Source of the DNA: Rhodococcus sp. HM1
GTDB taxonomy: Bacteria; Actinomycetota; Actinomycetes; Mycobacteriales; Mycobacteriaceae
Assembly (NCBI RefSeq): GCF_023218075.1
Contig: NZ_JALPTB010000017.1
Location: forward strand, 1-64,000
Direction of reading: 5' to 3'
DNA length: 64,000 nucleotides
Shown: in pieces, positions 37,898-48,101 of the stretch
Layout of the letters: the number at the start of each line of letters is the position of its first letter
Position numbering within the stretch: position 1 is the stretch's first letter
Program-made: the position numbers and the translations under genes
Notes under the pieces: model-generated
What the model saw: the letters and a program-made list of their open reading frames with translations, nothing else
Databases searched by the model: none
Told to the model about the DNA's origin: nothing

Positions 37898-39481
37898 TCA
37901 GCCCTGCACGACGGCCGAGAGTCCTCCACGCAGTTCGTGCTTGACGACCTTGCCGCTCGCGTTGCGCGGCAGGGCCTCGACGATCACCACTTCCTTCGGG
38001 TGCTTGTAGCGCGCCAGGTTCTCGTCGAGGTACGGCTGCAGTTCCTCGATCGTGAGATCGTCGGCGCCGGGAGCCAGTGCGACGACCGCGACCGGAACCT
38101 CACCCCACTTGGCATCCGGACGGCCGATCACCGCGGCCTCGAGCACCTTCTCGTGGCCGTACAGGACGTTCTCGACCTCGGCGCAGTAGATGTTCTCGCC
38201 GCCGGAGATGATCATGTCCTTCTTGCGGTCCACGACGTAGACGAAGCCTTCTTCGTCGACGCGCACGAGGTCGCCGGAGTGGAACCAGCCGCCCGCGAAC
38301 GCATCCGCGGTCGCAGCCTCGTTGTTCCAGTACTCGCGCATCATGGTCGGTCCGCGGTAGACGATCTCACCGACCTCGCCGGGCGCGACGTCGTTCATCT
38401 CGTCGTCGACGACGCGAGCCTGGATCGTCGGGATGACCTGGCCGACGGAACCGAGCTTGCGAATCGCGTCCTCGCCGTTGAGAACACACGTGATCGGCGA
38501 CATCTCGGTCTGCCCGAACACGGCGACGTTCGACGCCTCCGGGAAGGTCTCGGCCATGGCCCGCAGGATCGTGTCCGAACTCGGTGCCGCTCCCCAGGAG
38601 ATGTTGCGCAGCGAGAGCTTGCGCGGATTCGCCTGCTGCGCAGCACACATCGCCTGCCACTGCACCGGAACGAGGAACAGACTCGTGACTTTTTCGGCCT
38701 CCAGGACGTCGAGCAGCGTGTTCGGGTCGAACGCGCCGACCGGGTAGATGACGGTCGTCTGACCGAGCATCAGACTCGGGGCCATCGAGCCGAGCGCGGC
38801 GATGTGGAACATCGGCGACGCACAGAAGCTGATCGTGTCGTCACCGAAGTTGTGGAATGCGCGGATGCAGGTGAGGGACTGTGCTTCCATATTCGAGTGC
38901 GTCAGCACCGCGCCCTTGGGCCGGCCCGTCGTTCCCGAGGTGTACATGATCAGCGCGGGCGTGTCGTTCGGAATATCCAGGGGCTCGTGCGCTTCCCCTT
39001 CTTCCGCGACGAGATCCTCGTAGGCCACGGCGTCGCCCTGCGGGTCCGCGCCGACGGTGACGACCAGGTCCAGGCCCTCCGACTGCGCACGCGCCGCATC
39101 GGCGAGCGGGACGAGCGGTCCCTCCACGACGATGGCCTTGGAACCGGAGTCCGCGATGAGGAATGCCACCTCGGGCGGCGTGAGCCGGAAGTTGACCGGT
39201 ACGGCGATCGCGCCGAGCGCGTTCGCGGCGAGCACGGTCTCGAGGTACTCGGGGCGGTTGAGCATCAGGATGATGACGCGGTCGCCGAAACCGACGCCGC
39301 GCCGCGACAGTGCGTCGGCGAGCTTGTCGACCCGCTCGTCGAGCTGCGCCCAGGTGATCGACTCACCCTGGAATCGCAGCGCCGTGCGCTCGGGGATCAT
39401 CAGGGCGTGGCGGGCGACCTGGTTGTTCCAGTTGTTGTTGCGGAAGCGCGTGGACTCCGAGCGTGCGGAGGTAGCGGTCAT
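37898..39481 (-). CDS. Fatty-acyl-CoA synthetase (FadD family)
   Basis: A 527-residue AMP-forming acyl-CoA ligase. The P-loop is IMYTSGTTGRPKGAVLTH, then a core motif WGAAPSSDTILRAM, GQTEMSPITC, the GWFHSGDLVRVDEEGFVYVVDRKKDMIISGGENIY hinge, and the catalytic Lys in LPRNASGKVVKHEL. It activates a carboxylic acid as acyl-CoA for beta-oxidation. GAGGAAC lies before the ATG at 39481. The upstream region shares the motif GAGAATC-n3-GTTAA with the nitronate monooxygenase promoter at 41.6 kb, suggesting a common regulator with the crotonase and monooxygenase genes. Chain-length preference is unknown. Confidence 0.9.
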   Translation of the reverse strand: MTATSARSESTRFRNNNWNNQVARHALMIPERTALRFQGESITWAQLDERVDKLADALSRRGVGFGDRVIILMLNRPEYLETVLAANALGAIAVPVNFRLTPPEVAFLIADSGSKAIVVEGPLVPLADAARAQSEGLDLVVTVGADPQGDAVAYEDLVAEEGEAHEPLDIPNDTPALIMYTSGTTGRPKGAVLTHSNMEAQSLTCIRAFHNFGDDTISFCASPMFHIAALGSMAPSLMLGQTTVIYPVGAFDPNTLLDVLEAEKVTSLFLVPVQWQAMCAAQQANPRKLSLRNISWGAAPSSDTILRAMAETFPEASNVAVFGQTEMSPITCVLNGEDAIRKLGSVGQVIPTIQARVVDDEMNDVAPGEVGEIVYRGPTMMREYWNNEAATADAFAGGWFHSGDLVRVDEEGFVYVVDRKKDMIISGGENIYCAEVENVLYGHEKVLEAAVIGRPDAKWGEVPVAVVALAPGADDLTIEELQPYLDENLARYKHPKEVVIVEALPRNASGKVVKHELRGGLSAVVQG

Positions 39482-39583
39482 CGACTGTTCCTCTCGAGGG
39501 GACGGGGAGCGAACCGGCGAGGTCGGCACCGTTACGTTGTGACACACATTACAGATGCCGAGGGGTCTGCGCCAGGCCCTTTG

Positions 39584-39598
39584 TTAACGTGGATTCTC
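39584..39598 (-). promoter_or_regulatory. GAGAATC-n3-GTTAA motif upstream of fadD
   Basis: On the minus strand GAGAATCCACGTTAA lies about 100 bases before the fadD start. The same arrangement, GAGAATCAAAGTTAA, is found at 41598-41612 upstream of the nitronate monooxygenase gene in the same orientation. Confidence 0.45.
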
Positions 39599-39674
39599 GA
39601 ATTCTTCGGACGTTCACGGGCACGTGATTCCGGAGGAACTGCGGCCCGCAGCATCTCGTAATCCGCTGGCCAGA

Positions 39675-39714
39675 GCGGTGTGCGCCGGTAGCGTGGGCCG
39701 CCGGAGCACACCGC
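39675..39714 (-). terminator. Terminator hairpin of the monooxygenase-crotonase operon
   Basis: GCGGTGTGCGCCGG pairs with CCGGAGCACACCGC with one mismatch, loop about 12 bases. It lies 31 bases after the crotonase stop on the coding strand. Confidence 0.65.
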
Positions 39715-39745
39715 GAACCAGCGGTGACAAGTGCATCGTCGGTCG

Positions 39746-41625
<1,880 letters not shown>

Positions 41626-41650
41626 TCAATACGTTGTGTACTGCAGTTTT

Positions 41651-41663
41651 CCCGAAGTTCGGG
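41651..41663. promoter_or_regulatory. Short palindrome upstream of tandem TetR gene
   Basis: CCCGAA-G-TTCGGG is perfectly symmetric and lies 75-87 bases before the tandem TetR start. It could be a half of its operator system; no other support. Confidence 0.3.
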
Positions 41664-41737
41664 TGCTTCCTGATGCTGTCGGGCGTGGAGTAGGATTGTT
41701 ACCTTAGAGACAGAGACCCCGAACGCGAGGAGGCCCT

Positions 41738-43015
41738 GTGGCCGAACAGGCACAGGTCGAGAGTCGCCCGAGCCGCACCCGCGCAGCCGACGATTCCAAC
41801 CGGCCCGCACCCCGGCGCCGCCCGAAGAACCGGAAGGCGCAGATAGCCACGGTCGCGGCCGAGGCGTTCAGCGAACGCGGATACCACGGGGTCAGCGTCG
41901 ACGAGATCGCCGCGACCGTCGGCATCTCCGGTCCCGCGCTCTATCGGCACTTCCCCAACAAGTACGCGTTGTTCCTGCACGCGGTGACCGCACTGACCGA
42001 GGCTCTGCAGGCCGCCGTGGCCGCGCCCGATCCGGACTCCGACGCCGCCGGACTCGGTCCGCAGGACGAACTCGACCGGCAGCTGCTCGCGACGATCCGC
42101 ACCTCCATCGACAACCGCCGCACCGGCGGTCTGTACCGCTGGGATCGGCGGTACCTCACGAAGGAGGACCGCGCCGAGATCGACCGCATGATGCGGGACA
42201 TCAACAGCCGCATCGGCGAGACGATCGCCGGGGTCCGGCCCGGCCTGGCCAGGTCCGACTACGTGCTGCTCAGCAGCGCGGTGCTCAGCGTCATCGGCTC
42301 CATCACCGCCCATCGGGCTCCCCTCGCGAGCCGCCGGCTCGAGCAGCTGCTGCTCGGCGCGTGCCATGCCGTGATCGGCACCGAACTCGAGCCGGACGAG
42401 CCGCAGACGGACGAGCCCACGCGGGGTCCGGGACTCGCGGTCGCCAACCGGCGTGAGGTGCTCCTGCGCGAGGCGATCCTCCTGTTCGATGCCCACGGGT
42501 ACCACGAGGTGAGCATCGAGGAGATCGGTGCGGCCGCGGGTATCAACGCCTCCGGCGTCTACCGGCACTTCGCCAGCAAGGCGGATCTGCTCGCCGCGGC
42601 CTTCCACCGGGCCGCCGACCGGCTGGCCGTCGCCGTCGGTTCGGCGCTCGCCGAGTCCACGACTCCGTCCGAAGCGATCGACGCGCTCACCGAGGTCTAC
42701 GTGCGATTGGCGTTCGAACGCAGCGAGCTGATGTCGGTGTACTTCGCCGAGATCGGGAATCTGCCCGACTCCCATCGCGCGGACCTTCGCAACGTGCAGC
42801 GGCTGCACGTCGACGAGTGGGCCCGCCTGGTCGGTGAGGTGCGGCCCGAACTGTCCGCGGTCGAGTGCCGTTTCCTCGTCCACGCGGCCCTCAATCTGGT
42901 CCTCGACAGCGGCCGGCTCGTGCGATTCGATCCGGCTCCGTCGAACCTGAAGCGCGTGCAGCAGTTGATGCTTGCCGTCCTGCTCGGCGACAACACCGGG
43001 CAGGCCGGCGCATGA
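41738..43015 (+). CDS. Tandem TetR regulator with two DNA-binding domains
   Basis: A 425-residue protein consisting of two complete TetR units. The first helix-turn-helix is IATVAAEAFSERGYHGVSVDEIAATVGISGPALYRHFPNKYALF (from about residue 36), the second VLLREAILLFDAHGYHEVSIEEIGAAAGINASGVYRHFASKADLL (from about 240); each is followed by a helical ligand domain. Normal TetR proteins are 190-230 residues, so this is a head-to-tail fusion. A basic 30-residue N-terminal tail precedes the first. GAGGAGG lies before the GTG start. It overlaps the alcohol dehydrogenase gene by 4 bases and is divergent from the monooxygenase operon, and probably controls both. Confidence 0.88.
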   Translation: MAEQAQVESRPSRTRAADDSNRPAPRRRPKNRKAQIATVAAEAFSERGYHGVSVDEIAATVGISGPALYRHFPNKYALFLHAVTALTEALQAAVAAPDPDSDAAGLGPQDELDRQLLATIRTSIDNRRTGGLYRWDRRYLTKEDRAEIDRMMRDINSRIGETIAGVRPGLARSDYVLLSSAVLSVIGSITAHRAPLASRRLEQLLLGACHAVIGTELEPDEPQTDEPTRGPGLAVANRREVLLREAILLFDAHGYHEVSIEEIGAAAGINASGVYRHFASKADLLAAAFHRAADRLAVAVGSALAESTTPSEAIDALTEVYVRLAFERSELMSVYFAEIGNLPDSHRADLRNVQRLHVDEWARLVGEVRPELSAVECRFLVHAALNLVLDSGRLVRFDPAPSNLKRVQQLMLAVLLGDNTGQAGA

Positions 43016-44118
43016 CCCGCACCGCGACCGCGGCGGTGCTGCGCGCGCACGGCAGCGCCCCCGCCCTCGAAACCGTCACCGTCCCGGACCTGCGCCCCGA
43101 CGAAGTGCTCGTGCGCATCGCGGGCGTCGGCATCTGTCACACCGACCTCACCGCCGCCGACGGTGGTGTTCCCCTGCCGCTGCCCGCGGTGCTCGGGCAC
43201 GAAGGCGCCGGCATCGTCGCCGAGATCGGCTCGGAGGTCACCGAACTCGCGGTCGGCGACGCGGTGGTCCTCGGATTCGACTCGTGTCGTACGTGCCGCA
43301 ACTGCAGCCGCGGTCGACCCGCCTACTGCACCCGGTTCGCACCCCTCAACTACGGGGGCCGCCGACCCGACGGCAGCACCACGATGCACGACGCCGCGGG
43401 CGAACCCGTCCACGGCAACTGGTTCGGGCAGTCGTCGTTCTCGTCGCTGGCGGTCGCGACCGCGCGCAACGCCGTGCGCCTGCCCGACGACGTGCCGGTG
43501 GCGCTCGCGGGGCCCCTCGGCTGCGGCCTGCAGACCGGCGCCGGCACGGTACTGAACACGCTGCGACCCGAGCCCGGCTCGTCGATCGCGGTGTTCGGGC
43601 TCGGTGCGGTCGGCATGGCCGCGATCGCGGCGGCGAAGATCGCCGGATGCACCACGATCGTCGGAATCGATCCGAATCCGCGGCGGCACGACGTCGCGGG
43701 GCAACTGGGCGCGACCACCGTCCTGTCCCCGGACGAGAACACGGCGCGACGAATCCGCGAACTGACCGGAGGCGGAGCCGATTTCGCGGTCGAGTCGGTC
43801 GGGTCCGAGACGGTGATCCGGCAGGCGCTGTCGTCGCTGGCCAGTCCCGGAACGTGCGCCACGCTGGGCCTGCGCGCGGGACGCAACCCGATCACCGTCG
43901 ACCAGACGCACCTGCTCAGCGGTCGCACCCTGACCGGGGTCATCGAGGGTGACAGCGATCCGCACGTGTTCCTGCCACAACTCGCCCGGTGGTGGCGCGA
44001 GGGCCGGTTCCCGGTGGACGCGCTGGTTCGGACGTTCCCGTTCGAGAAGTTCGGCGACGCACTCGCCGCGGTCGAGGCGGGCGAAGTCGTCAAAGCGGTA
44101 CTGACATTCGAACAGTGA
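43012..44118 (+). CDS. Zinc-dependent alcohol dehydrogenase, aryl-alcohol type
   Basis: A 368-residue medium-chain dehydrogenase. Catalytic zinc ligands Cys42 and His63 (GICHTDL and GHEGAG) and the four structural Cys (92, 95, 98, 106 in SCRTCRNCSRGRPAYC) are intact, and the NAD motif is VFGLGAVGMAA with Asp in GIDPNPRR. The sequence resembles benzyl/aryl alcohol dehydrogenases. It starts inside the stop of the tandem TetR gene and is followed after 11 bases by the GXWXG protein, so the three form one operon. Oxidation of an aromatic or terpene alcohol is the likely role. Confidence 0.9.
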   Translation: MTRTATAAVLRAHGSAPALETVTVPDLRPDEVLVRIAGVGICHTDLTAADGGVPLPLPAVLGHEGAGIVAEIGSEVTELAVGDAVVLGFDSCRTCRNCSRGRPAYCTRFAPLNYGGRRPDGSTTMHDAAGEPVHGNWFGQSSFSSLAVATARNAVRLPDDVPVALAGPLGCGLQTGAGTVLNTLRPEPGSSIAVFGLGAVGMAAIAAAKIAGCTTIVGIDPNPRRHDVAGQLGATTVLSPDENTARRIRELTGGGADFAVESVGSETVIRQALSSLASPGTCATLGLRAGRNPITVDQTHLLSGRTLTGVIEGDSDPHVFLPQLARWWREGRFPVDALVRTFPFEKFGDALAAVEAGEVVKAVLTFEQ

Positions 44119-44129
44119 AGGAGTTTGGG

Positions 44130-44606
44130 ATGACGGTCCAGGAGGACGTCGCGGCCCTGCGTGCCCGCACGGATCGCATCGATCCGCGTGAACTCGACGC
44201 GGTGTGGGACCGACTCGAACCGGCCACGATCGACGATCTGGTCGGATATCGGTGGCGCGGATTCAGTTTCGACACCGGTCACCACACGCACCAGATGCTG
44301 GGCGCGGCACGCTGGTACGGCAAGTCGTTCGCCTCCGCCGAGAGCGCCCAGCCGTTGCTGTGCTACGACGAAGACGGAAACCTCTTCTCCGACAAGGCCA
44401 CCGGTCGCGGCGGCGCGTCGCTGTGGGAGGTGCGGTTCCGCGGTGAGGTCACCGCGACCATGGTGTACGACGGCATGCCGATCTTCGACCACTTCAAGAA
44501 GGTCGACGACGACACGCTGATCGGCGTGATGAACGGCAAGGGCCGGCTGGTCTTCGACAACGGCGAGCACTACTGGTTCGGCCTCGAGCGCGACGTCGCT
44601 CTCTGA
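44130..44606 (+). CDS. GXWXG/DUF4334 protein
   Basis: A 158-residue protein with the two-domain GXWXG plus DUF4334 layout. The first domain holds LVGYRWRGFSFDTGHHTHQMLGAARWYGKSF; the second LWEVRFRGEVTATMVYDGMPIFDHFKKVDDDTLIGVMNGKG ending near YWFGLERD. The family has no established biochemical function, but is often next to dehydrogenases and TetR genes, as here. GAAGGAG lies before the ATG. It could be a lipid- or terpenoid-binding partner of the dehydrogenase; this is inference. Confidence 0.82.
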   Translation: MTVQEDVAALRARTDRIDPRELDAVWDRLEPATIDDLVGYRWRGFSFDTGHHTHQMLGAARWYGKSFASAESAQPLLCYDEDGNLFSDKATGRGGASLWEVRFRGEVTATMVYDGMPIFDHFKKVDDDTLIGVMNGKGRLVFDNGEHYWFGLERDVAL

Positions 44607-44623
44607 AACCCGTTGGTGGGGGC

Positions 44624-44648
44624 CGACATCCGGCCGGACCGGATGTCG
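44624..44648. terminator. Bidirectional hairpin
   Basis: CGACATCCGG and CCGGATGTCG pair perfectly over 10 bp with a 5-base loop, between convergent gene ends. Confidence 0.7.
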
Positions 44649-44705
44649 ACTCCCGTTACCCGGTAGTGCGCGGGACCTCGCCGAGGCGAGCGCAACGTCC
44701 GACGA

Positions 44706-45560
44706 TCAGATGATGTGCTTGTCGGCGGCGAAGCGGCGGCGCATGTCGCGCAGGTAGTAGGTCGCCGACAGCTGCCGGATCGGACGGGGCACCTTGACGT
44801 AGACGGCTCCGATCGTGGCCATGAGACGGTCGAAGCGGCGCTGGTCGCGGGGACTCCACGGGAGCGCGAACTCGTCCCGGATACGCTGCGGCAGAAGGCC
44901 GATCGTGAGGAACCGCTGCAGCGGCATGGCGAGGCGCACCGGCAACGGCGAGTCGCCGCCGCTGAGCAGCACGCGGGTGTACGCGCGGACCTTGTCGTCG
45001 ACCTGGAGGGTTGAGATCTTCTCGTCCCAGTAGGCGTCGAACTCGGCCCGGGTCGCCGGCCACATCTCTTCCTTGACCTGCAGCGCGGTGCCGTAGACCG
45101 CGGACTGCCGGTAGATGCGCTCGGCGTCGGCGTCGGACAGCTTCCCGAAGAAGCGCTCGTACATGTTCAGACCGTTGCGGTACAGCGTTGCCGCGACCCA
45201 CAACTGCAGCTCGGGATCGAATGCGCTGTAGGTCTCCGAGCGCACCGGCACGTGGGCCTTGTTGACCAGCCGGACGATCGCCTTCTTCTCCTCCTCGGTG
45301 CCGAGGGTGACGGCGTAGACGTAGGTCATAGTGGTGCGCAGACGGTCGAGCGGCCGCTGCAGGGTCGTGCTGTGGTCGGCGACGCCGTACCCGACCCCAC
45401 GCTCGGCGAGCTGCAGCAGCACGGTGGCGCCGGCACCGAGGAGCAGCATGGACTCACCGACGAAGTCGTTCAGGTTCACCGAGCCGGGCGGGATCGGCGG
45501 CACCGCCGCCGGCGTTTCCGGCGCAGACGTTTCGACACGCTCTTCCGTACGGGTCCCCAT
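44706..45560 (-). CDS. MpaB/Lcp-like (DUF2236) oxygenase-family protein, first copy
   Basis: A 284-residue helical protein of the DUF2236 family, which includes fungal MpaB and the rubber-cleaving Lcp enzymes (haem-dependent oxygenases of isoprenoid chains). Seen here are GAGATVLLQLAERGVGYGVADHS, RTTMTYVYAVTLGT, the HVPVRSETYSAFDPELQLWVAATLYRN block with a conserved His and Trp, and ATYYLRDMRRRFAADK at the C-terminus. No export signal is evident. The gene stands alone, divergent from nothing but followed by a hairpin. A second, distant member is at 48102. The substrate is unknown. Confidence 0.82.
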   Translation of the reverse strand: MGTRTEERVETSAPETPAAVPPIPPGSVNLNDFVGESMLLLGAGATVLLQLAERGVGYGVADHSTTLQRPLDRLRTTMTYVYAVTLGTEEEKKAIVRLVNKAHVPVRSETYSAFDPELQLWVAATLYRNGLNMYERFFGKLSDADAERIYRQSAVYGTALQVKEEMWPATRAEFDAYWDEKISTLQVDDKVRAYTRVLLSGGDSPLPVRLAMPLQRFLTIGLLPQRIRDEFALPWSPRDQRRFDRLMATIGAVYVKVPRPIRQLSATYYLRDMRRRFAADKHII

Positions 45561-45654
45561 CGGTTCGTCCTCTTCTCAGCGAAATTCCGAGTGCTACACG
45601 GTCACCCAATATTGTGCACGGGTGTGTGCAGATTTCACAAGGGGTCGAACGGCC

Positions 45655-46365
45655 CTACTCCGCGGACCCGAAACCGACGCGCTCGAGATGCGTCACGAGG
45701 CGCTTCGCGGCGTCGTCGAACAGGGACAGGGTTTCGCCTCGCACGGCGTCGCGGTCGCGGGTACGCAGAGCGGCGATCAGGCGCCGATGCGATTCGACGG
45801 CCCGCTCGCCCCACCCGATATCCCCTGCGTAGAGGCGGTACGGGGTGTTGCGGGCGGCGCTGCCGAGGAACCAGGCCAGCTTCGGACTGTGCGCGAGGCG
45901 GTTGAGTTCCCGATGGAAGACGAACTCGGCATCCGCGATTCGCTCGACGTCCGGATCCCCACCCCGGGACGACGAAACCGCCGCAGCCAGAGCCTGATTG
46001 AGCTCGTCCAGGCGATCGAGATCGGCCTCCTTCGCACGATCGACGACGCGGAGAGCCAGCTCCACCGCGATGCGCCCCTGCAACCAGAAGACGTCGGCGA
46101 CGTCGCCGGACCCGAACGGTGCGACGACGTACCCGCGGTTGGGGACCGACTCCACCATCCCCTCCCCCCGCAGCGTCAGCAGCGCCTCGCGCACGGGCGT
46201 GACGCTGACGCCCAGGTCGGAGGCGGTTTCGTCGAGCCGGACGAAGTCGCCGGGACGGAGTTCACCGGACATGATCGACCCGCGCAGATGCGCCGCGACC
46301 TCGTCGGACAGTTGCGGCCGTCGCGCCGATCCCGTGCCGCGGGACGTGCGTGTGGGTGCAGCCAT
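45655..46365 (-). CDS. GntR-family regulator, FadR/FCD type
   Basis: A 236-residue GntR regulator. The winged helix LSDEVAAHLRGSIMSGELRPGDFVRLDETASDLGVSVTPVREALLTLRGEGMVESVPNRGYVV covers residues 19-81. The C-terminal FCD domain has the metal-binding Asp/His pattern (ADAEFVFHRELNRLAH and SHRRLIAAL). It is divergent from the aldehyde dehydrogenase-MpaB operon with about 220 bases between starts, where a strong inverted repeat (46545-46566) lies, so it most likely represses that operon. The ligand would be an acid or aldehyde product. Confidence 0.87.
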   Translation of the reverse strand: MAAPTRTSRGTGSARRPQLSDEVAAHLRGSIMSGELRPGDFVRLDETASDLGVSVTPVREALLTLRGEGMVESVPNRGYVVAPFGSGDVADVFWLQGRIAVELALRVVDRAKEADLDRLDELNQALAAAVSSSRGGDPDVERIADAEFVFHRELNRLAHSPKLAWFLGSAARNTPYRLYAGDIGWGERAVESHRRLIAALRTRDRDAVRGETLSLFDDAAKRLVTHLERVGFGSAE

Positions 46366-46544
46366 CGCCTCTCCTCATCCTTCTCTCGCGCAACGATCCG
46401 ATCGCGGGCAACAGGCGAATAGGGCGTGGCCGGTTGTCATTTCGCCTTTTCGCGCTCCCGGATCGGGCGAATACGGCCACACCTGCCCACGAGGGGTTGT
46501 CGACGCGGGACGCGCAGCCTAGTGTGAAACGCATTACCAGGAAT

Positions 46545-46566
46545 CGCATCAAATATATGTGATGCG
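46545..46566. promoter_or_regulatory. Operator upstream of the aldehyde dehydrogenase operon
   Basis: CGCATCA and TGATGCG are perfect complements around the 8-base AT-rich centre AATATATG, 23 bases before the ATG at 46589. Candidate site for the divergent GntR protein. An ATG inside it (46559) is a less likely start. Confidence 0.6.
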
Positions 46567-46588
46567 CTCGGCCAAGGAAGCGGCGCCA

Positions 46589-48097
46589 ATGACCCAGGAA
46601 CTGACCCCCACCGAGACGACAGGAGAGGCGGCCACCACGTTCGCCAGCCTCGATCCGCGCAACGGCAATGTGCTCGCCGAATATCCGATCGCCACCACCG
46701 CAGACGTCGCCGGCGCGGTCGAACGCGCTCGGACCGCCGCCCGTTGGTGGGACGCTCAGGGCTTCCGCGGCCGCCGCGACTGGCTGCTCGAATTCAAGAA
46801 GGCCATCGCGGTGGACGCCGACTCGCTCGCGAGCGTCGTCTCTGCCGAGACCGGAAAGCCGCACGGCGACGCGTTTCTCGAAGTGATGCTCGCCATCGAG
46901 CATCTCGACTGGGCGGCGAAGAACGCGAAGAAGGTTCTCAAGGCGCGCAAGGTGCCGTCCGGCCTCGCGAGCTTCAACCAGGCGGCGACGCTCGAATACA
47001 AGGCGCTCGGCGTCGTCGGCGTCATCGGGCCGTGGAACTACCCGGTGTACACCCCGATGGGTTCGATCTCGTACGCCCTCGCCGCCGGCAACGCCATCGT
47101 GTTCAAGCCCAGCGAACTCACGCCCGGCGTCGGCAAGTGGCTCGAGACCAAGTGGAACTCGATCGCCCCGACCCAGCCGGTCTTCCAGGTGATCACCGGT
47201 CTCGGTGAGACGGGCGCGGCACTCGCCCGCTCCGGCGTGGACAAGATCGCGTTCACCGGTTCCGGCCCGACCGCCCGCAAGGTCATGGCAGTGTGCGCCG
47301 AAACCCTCACCCCACTCGTCGCCGAGTGCGGCGGCAAGGACGCGATGATCGTCGCCGCGGACGCCGACCTGGACAAGGCCGTGCAGTTCGCCGCGTTCGG
47401 TGCCTTCGGCAACGCCGGCCAGACCTGCGCCGGCGTCGAGCGCGTCTACGTCGTCGAGTCGGTCTACCAGCAGTTCCTGGACAAGTTCGTCGCGGCCGTC
47501 GAGCGGGCCGTCCCCGGCGGCACGGACGATTCCACCTACGGCCCGATGACCCTGCCGCGCCAGATCGACGTCGTGCGCAGCCACGTCGAGGACGCCCTCG
47601 CCAAGGGCGGCACCGCCGTCGTCGGCGGCCCCGAGTCCGTCAAGGAGCGGTACGTCGAGCCGGTGATCCTCACGAACGTGCCGGAGACGTCCAGCGCGGT
47701 GTGTGAGGAGACGTTCGGCCCGACCGTCGTCGTCAACAAGGTGCGCGACCTCGACGAGGCCGTGGAGCGCGCGAACGGCACCAGCTACGGTCTCGGCGCG
47801 TCGATCTTCACCAAGAGCAAGTCGCGGGGTCGCGCGATCGCCGAACGCCTGAACAACGGCATGGTGTCGGTGAACTCGGTCCTCGGTTTCGCGGGCATCC
47901 CGTCGCTGCCGTTCGGTGGCATCGGCGAGTCCGGTTTCGGCCGTATCCACGGTGCCGACGGCCTGCGCGAGTTCAGCCGCCCGAAGGCCGTCACGGTCGA
48001 GAAGTTCAAGGCTCCTCTGAACCTGATGTCGCTCGAGCGGTCCGAGCGGGACATGAAGATCTCCGCCGCCATGCTCAAGTACATGCACGGTCGGTGA
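46589..48097 (+). CDS. Aldehyde dehydrogenase family protein
   Basis: A 502-residue NAD(P)-dependent aldehyde dehydrogenase. GPWNYPVYTPMGSISYALAAGNAIVFKPSE binds the cofactor, VAECGGKDAMIV holds the general-base Glu and AFGNAGQTCAGVERVYV the catalytic Cys; the C-terminal EETFGPTVVV is typical. The C-terminus is extended by about 30 basic residues, as in the membrane-linked long-chain aldehyde dehydrogenases. AAGGAAG lies 9 bases before the ATG. The MpaB-like gene follows after 4 bases, so they are co-translated. The pair may oxidise and cleave an isoprenoid or long-chain substrate; this is inference. Confidence 0.9.
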   Translation: MTQELTPTETTGEAATTFASLDPRNGNVLAEYPIATTADVAGAVERARTAARWWDAQGFRGRRDWLLEFKKAIAVDADSLASVVSAETGKPHGDAFLEVMLAIEHLDWAAKNAKKVLKARKVPSGLASFNQAATLEYKALGVVGVIGPWNYPVYTPMGSISYALAAGNAIVFKPSELTPGVGKWLETKWNSIAPTQPVFQVITGLGETGAALARSGVDKIAFTGSGPTARKVMAVCAETLTPLVAECGGKDAMIVAADADLDKAVQFAAFGAFGNAGQTCAGVERVYVVESVYQQFLDKFVAAVERAVPGGTDDSTYGPMTLPRQIDVVRSHVEDALAKGGTAVVGGPESVKERYVEPVILTNVPETSSAVCEETFGPTVVVNKVRDLDEAVERANGTSYGLGASIFTKSKSRGRAIAERLNNGMVSVNSVLGFAGIPSLPFGGIGESGFGRIHGADGLREFSRPKAVTVEKFKAPLNLMSLERSERDMKISAAMLKYMHGR

Positions 48098-48101
48098 TCG
48101 C

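Noticed and set aside
37505-39661. Open frame of 718 codons opposite fadD
   Set aside because: The minus strand encodes an intact acyl-CoA ligase with all motifs; the plus frame has none.
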